DNA of 5,156 nucleotides from Paraprevotella sp. (GTDB taxonomy: Bacteria > Bacteroidota > Bacteroidia > Bacteroidales > Bacteroidaceae), in assembly GCA_021205005.1 (NCBI GenBank), contig JAJPYK010000079.1:1-5156 (forward strand), given 5' to 3'. Every line of letters starts with the position of its first letter. Position 1 is the first letter of the stretch. The notes below the pieces were generated by a model. The model was not told the origin of the DNA. It did no database searches and saw nothing but the letters and a program-made list of their open reading frames with translations. Below are positions 4,734-5,156 of this stretch, in pieces. Position numbers and translations under genes: made by a program.

Positions 4734-5156
4734 ATGCAGGACTTCGTACATCTTCACGTGCATACCCAGTATTCCATCCTCGACGGCCAGGCCAGCGTGC
4801 AGCGTCTGGTAGATAAAGCGATGAAGGACTGTATGAAAGGAATGGCGATTACCGATCACGGCAACATGATGGCCATTAAAGAATTCTTTAATTATACCAC
4901 AAAGAAGAACAGTGGTACGAATGCCGATATAAAACTGTGGAAGAAACGTATCTCTCTGTTGGAGAGCGGTGTGGATGCTGCGGCGACGGAGTGGACGGAA
5001 GGGCAGGCGAAGAAGCGTAAAGAGGCCGAAGAAATGAAACGGAAGGCCGAGGCCAACGGAGATCCGATTCCGGCAGAGGCTCATTATGAACCTGAGAATC
5101 AGCCCGAGTTCCCGCCGATAGAAGCACAGTTGGCTACGGCTCGTGATAAATTGACG
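4734..5156 (+). CDS. dnaE: DNA polymerase III alpha subunit, N-terminal part (runs off the window)
   Basis: DnaE is the catalytic subunit of the replicative polymerase holoenzyme. Only 141 codons are present; the full protein should exceed 1,100 residues. The N-terminus is the PHP domain: HLHVHTQYSILDG (6-18) is motif I and ITDHGNMMAIKEF (39-51) motif II. The histidines of HLHVH are intact, unlike E. coli DnaE, which has HLRVH, so this PHP domain may still bind metal. After NYTTKKNSG (53-61), where most DnaE proteins continue at once into the next PHP strand, about 80 residues follow that are highly charged and helix-prone (KKRKEAEEMKRKAEAN, 93-108) with an acidic proline-containing stretch (109-130). 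I recall similar charged inserts in Bacteroidales DnaE. The ATG at 4734 matches the family start, and the gene diverges from psd. Confidence 0.95.
   Translation, partial: MQDFVHLHVHTQYSILDGQASVQRLVDKAMKDCMKGMAITDHGNMMAIKEFFNYTTKKNSGTNADIKLWKKRISLLESGVDAAATEWTEGQAKKRKEAEEMKRKAEANGDPIPAEAHYEPENQPEFPPIEAQLATARDKLT

Noticed and set aside
4620..5084. Minus-strand open frame of 154 codons
   Set aside because: It is antisense to the start of dnaE and its promoter, and its Arg/Leu/His-rich translation has no family signature.

Overview
The window looks like core chromosome of a member of the Bacteroidales (Bacteroides, Phocaeicola or a close relative). Three things point there: the protein sequences (the short Bacteroidetes-type phosphatidylserine decarboxylase, the DUF4834-like protein, and a DnaE with a charged insertion in its PHP domain); the gene order dnaE / psd-pssA-DUF4834, which I recall from Bacteroides genomes; and promoters of the Bacteroidetes -33/-7 type (TTTG, about 19-20 nt, TAnnTTTG) with AT-rich leaders and little Shine-Dalgarno signal. 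I see no mobile element, CRISPR array, tRNA or rRNA, and no sign of recent transfer.

Layout. Bases 3-125 (+) are the last 40 codons of a small multidrug resistance (EmrE-like) transporter. A strong hairpin (145-179) lies between it and the convergent minus-strand cluster yraN (2130-1765), birA (1738-944), pyrH (921-211). These three genes are 22-26 bp apart and probably form one operon: a YraN/UPF0102 nuclease-like protein, a biotin-protein ligase without a DNA-binding domain, and UMP kinase. The gap 2131-2348 holds -7 elements for the divergent yraN and tadA genes. It also holds an unexplained stretch (2186-2285) that can fold into a nested set of five helices, the best candidate here for an undescribed structured RNA. 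tadA (2376-2810, +) makes the wobble inosine of tRNA-Arg. It ends 7 bp from the convergent end of a second minus-strand operon, psd (about 4486-3860), pssA (3844-3131) and a DUF4834-like small membrane protein (3078-2818). PssA makes phosphatidylserine and Psd decarboxylates it to phosphatidylethanolamine, so adjacent genes carry out both steps of PE synthesis. dnaE (4734 to the window edge, +) encodes the replicative polymerase alpha subunit and diverges from psd. Both have recognisable -33/-7 promoters in the 247-bp gap between them.

Main oddities. The psd reading frame continues upstream of its only usable start (TTG at 4486) into codons that resemble the normal N-terminus of the family, yet there is no in-frame ATG, GTG or TTG before the upstream stop codon. 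The tadA transcript probably begins with a perfect stem-loop. The psd promoter carries a 9-bp direct repeat spaced 22 bp apart. Nothing in the window is a clear novel system; the folded region upstream of tadA deserves the closest look.
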